A DNA stretch of 8,034 bases from Phycisphaerae bacterium (GTDB lineage Bacteria > Planctomycetota > Phycisphaerae > UBA1845). This document shows positions 6,434-8,034 of the stretch, in pieces. The position numbers and the translations under genes were made by a program. Numbering within the stretch: position 1 is the stretch's first letter; the number at the start of each line of letters is the position of its first letter. Location of the stretch: positions 1 through 8,034 of the forward strand of contig BQJS01000211.1 of assembly GCA_021604825.1 (NCBI GenBank). Direction: 5' to 3'. The notes beneath the pieces were generated by a model. The model saw only the letters and a list, made by a program, of their open reading frames with translations, did not search any database and was not told the origin of the DNA.

Positions 6434-7627
6434 TTGTTCCATCCGAATTTGAAGCGAAATGCATGGGCCCGGCACGGCGCTCGGTTGGGAATGTCTCTAT
6501 TTTTTTGCGGCATCGCGTTGTCGATGGGCGCGGTGGAATCGGTTGCGCAGGAAGTTGATCCGCAGCGGGCTGAGACCATGGAGTTCGACCCAGCCACCGG
6601 TCAGTGGAATGAGATTCTGCCACCAGTTCCGGGAACGCCCGAGGGCGACTTGCGACTTGCCCGCGCCGACCATGCCCGAGGCGAACATCGCAAGACCGTC
6701 AAAGCCATCAAAAAGTGGTTCAAGACATATGGCGACATGGACCCGCTTCGTCCGGAGGCTGTGCTGCTTCGAAGTCATGCCAAGATCGCGCTGAAGGATT
6801 ACTACAAAACGTACAAAGATTTGCAGGAATTCCTCAGCGAGTTTTCGGGAACGAACTACGAGAACGAAGCGCAGAACATGCAATTCGTCATCGCCGAGGT
6901 GTTTCTTTCGGGAACCAAACGCAAGTTCATCGGCATCCGGATGCTGCGCGCCGACGACATCGCGTTGCGTATTCTGGATGACATCGTTGCGAACGATCCC
7001 GATTCGCAGTTGGCTGAGCTAGCCACCGTGACCAAAGCCCGCTACTACTTCGCCGAGGGCGACTACGCGTTCGCCGAGCAGGAGTACGGCTTCTTGATTC
7101 AACAGTACCCGCGTAGCCGCTACGTGCGTCAGTCGCTGCTGCAAGGTGCGTACGCGGCGCAGGCGAGTTTCACGGGTATTGATTTCGACGATGCCCCGCT
7201 GATCGAAGCCGAAGAACGCTTCCGCCGATATGTGTCGCTCTATCCCGGTTCGGCTGAGCAAGAGGGGATCGGATTGTTGCTGGATGGCATCAGCGAAACG
7301 CGGGCCGAGAAGGAATTGAGTATCGGGAAGTATTACGAAAAGGTCGGGCGCTTAAAAGCCGCCCGATTTTACTATCGATCAACATCGACGAATTGGCCCG
7401 ACACGGTTGCTTCCATCGCCGCAACGGAACGCCTGCAAGCATTGGAGGGCGTTGAATTGCCGGAAGATTCGGACACGGTAAGTCCACCGGCAGATGACCA
7501 TTCGCCGACCAACGATCCGGCATCCGATGAAGCGATCAAAGATGCGATCAAGCAGCAACCCAGCGCAAGTCGGCCAATCGATGGGGCAGGCGAGCGGGTG
7601 GCGATGCTTCAGATGTCTCCGCAGTAG
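6434..7627 (+). CDS. Secreted BamD-like tetratricopeptide-repeat protein
   Basis: A 397-residue exported protein begun at TTG 6434. Residues 1-18 are basic, 19-34 hydrophobic, and cleavage is likely after SVA (36-38). TPR-like helix pairs occur around 76-102, 109-138, 194-228, 231-270 and 294-322. Examples are ARYYFAEGDYAFAEQEYGFL (202-221), followed by IQQYPRSRY (222-230), and the repeat core ending in RRYVSLYPGS (264-273). The spacing and the YP-x-S endings are typical of BamD/YfiO and CpoB/YbgF proteins, which act at the outer membrane in beta-barrel protein assembly or periplasmic coordination. Unlike BamD, no lipobox cysteine is evident at the signal peptide end, so it may be a soluble periplasmic relative. 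The C-terminal 55 residues or so (343-397) are Pro/Asp/Ser-rich and probably disordered. It precedes the LptE-like gene by 68 bases on the same strand, which supports an outer-membrane biogenesis role. The exact function is inferred. Confidence 0.85.
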   Translation: MFHPNLKRNAWARHGARLGMSLFFCGIALSMGAVESVAQEVDPQRAETMEFDPATGQWNEILPPVPGTPEGDLRLARADHARGEHRKTVKAIKKWFKTYGDMDPLRPEAVLLRSHAKIALKDYYKTYKDLQEFLSEFSGTNYENEAQNMQFVIAEVFLSGTKRKFIGIRMLRADDIALRILDDIVANDPDSQLAELATVTKARYYFAEGDYAFAEQEYGFLIQQYPRSRYVRQSLLQGAYAAQASFTGIDFDDAPLIEAEERFRRYVSLYPGSAEQEGIGLLLDGISETRAEKELSIGKYYEKVGRLKAARFYYRSTSTNWPDTVASIAATERLQALEGVELPEDSDTVSPPADDHSPTNDPASDEAIKDAIKQQPSASRPIDGAGERVAMLQMSPQ

Positions 7628-7686
7628 AATCGGGGCGTGGCGGTTGTTCGATTTCGCAAGACCAGATATGGAACCCAGCAAGGAAT

Positions 7687-7690
7687 GGAG
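7687..7690 (+). promoter_or_regulatory. Shine-Dalgarno of the LptE-like gene
   Basis: GGAG lies 5 bases before ATG 7696. It selects this start over an ATG at 7685 that is in another frame. Confidence 0.55.
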
Positions 7691-7695
7691 TCAGG

Positions 7696-8034
7696 ATGGA
7701 TAGGGCCCGAAAATATCGATGCATGGCGCTCTTGTCGCTGATGATGGTTGGTCTTACCACGGGTTGTGGATACTCAGCCAAGCGGCCATTTTCTGCCGAT
7801 ATCGAGACTGTATGCGTCGAGATGCTGCATTCGCGGGAGTTCCGTCGCGAATTGGAGTTTCACTTGACCGAAGCGCTGGTCAAGCGGATTGAGATGGATA
7901 CACCGTACCGGATCGCCGATCGTGAGGTAGCAGACACCGTTTTCAGTGGTGAAATCCTGGAGGTTCGTCAGAACGTCTTGGGCAATCTGTTTGAAACGGA
8001 TGATCCGAGGGCGATTGGCACGTCGGTGGTGTTG
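7696..8034 (+). CDS. lptE: LptE-family LPS-assembly lipoprotein, 3' end cut by window edge
   Basis: The frame from ATG 7696 is open for 113 codons to the right edge. Residues 1-23 form a lipoprotein signal peptide: basic MDRARKYR, then ALLSLMMVGL, then TTGC with the lipidated Cys24. The mature part begins GYSAKRPFSADIETVCVEM (25-43), continues with FRRELEFHLTEALVKRIE (50-67) and then TPYRIADREVADTVFSGEI (70-88). This pattern, a predicted strand, an amphipathic 'TEAL' helix and then a 'DR..AD' strand, is characteristic of the LptE family, whose member plugs the LptD barrel to deliver lipopolysaccharide to the outer membrane. About a third or more of the protein is probably missing. The lipobox -3 residue is Thr rather than the usual Leu. 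It follows the BamD-like gene with no terminator in the 68-base gap, so cotranscription is likely. Confidence 0.85.
   Translation, partial: MDRARKYRCMALLSLMMVGLTTGCGYSAKRPFSADIETVCVEMLHSREFRRELEFHLTEALVKRIEMDTPYRIADREVADTVFSGEILEVRQNVLGNLFETDDPRAIGTSVVL

Noticed and set aside
6235..6558. 107-codon plus-strand open frame before and across the BamD-like gene start
   Set aside because: No recognisable domain or ribosome binding site; its second half is in a different frame from the signal peptide of the supported gene.
1..8034. Mobile element, CRISPR array, tRNA or defence system
   Set aside because: No terminal inverted repeats, transposase or integrase motifs, spaced direct repeats, cloverleaf-like sequences or known defence domains were seen.

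Overview
The window looks like chromosomal DNA of a Gram-negative-type bacterium, most likely a planctomycete of the Pirellulaceae kind. This is inferred from several signs together: exported DUF547 and HEAT-repeat proteins, a BamD-like TPR protein directly upstream of an LptE-like lipoprotein, frequent GTG/TTG starts, and planctomycete-flavoured protein sequences. No 16S or other decisive marker is present, so the placement is tentative. I see no tRNA, rRNA, insertion sequence, phage gene or CRISPR array.

Layout from left to right. (1) Positions 1-876, minus strand: an exported DUF547-domain protein, open at the left edge and lacking only its last few residues. (2) Positions 877-1149: a divergent intergenic region with a good sigma70-type promoter pointing right. 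(3) Positions 1150-2415, plus: NADP-dependent isocitrate dehydrogenase (icd), followed by a perfect hairpin. (4) Positions 2536-3522, plus: an aldo/keto reductase, which meets the next gene tail to tail with a single base between the stop codons. (5) Positions 3524-6040, minus: a tight three-gene unit, transcribed in the order HEAT-repeat lipoprotein, zinc-dependent medium-chain dehydrogenase (TTG start, 16 bases after the previous stop), then the PgeF/YfiH laccase-domain protein (GTGA overlap). (6) Positions 6041-6433: a divergent intergenic stretch. (7) Positions 6434-8034, plus: a secreted BamD-like TPR protein (TTG start with a strong Shine-Dalgarno), then an LptE-family lipoprotein cut by the right edge.

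Functionally this is mostly housekeeping: one TCA-cycle enzyme, two oxidoreductases of unknown substrate, and a right half enriched in envelope functions (lipoprotein, peptidoglycan editing, outer-membrane protein and LPS assembly). I found no convincing undescribed system. The points most worth checking are the two edge-truncated genes, the missing conventional start codon that would give the HEAT lipoprotein a proper signal peptide, the odd HEAT/dehydrogenase/pgeF operon, an A9 tract inside the DUF547 gene, and the palindrome and GC-rich motif downstream of icd.
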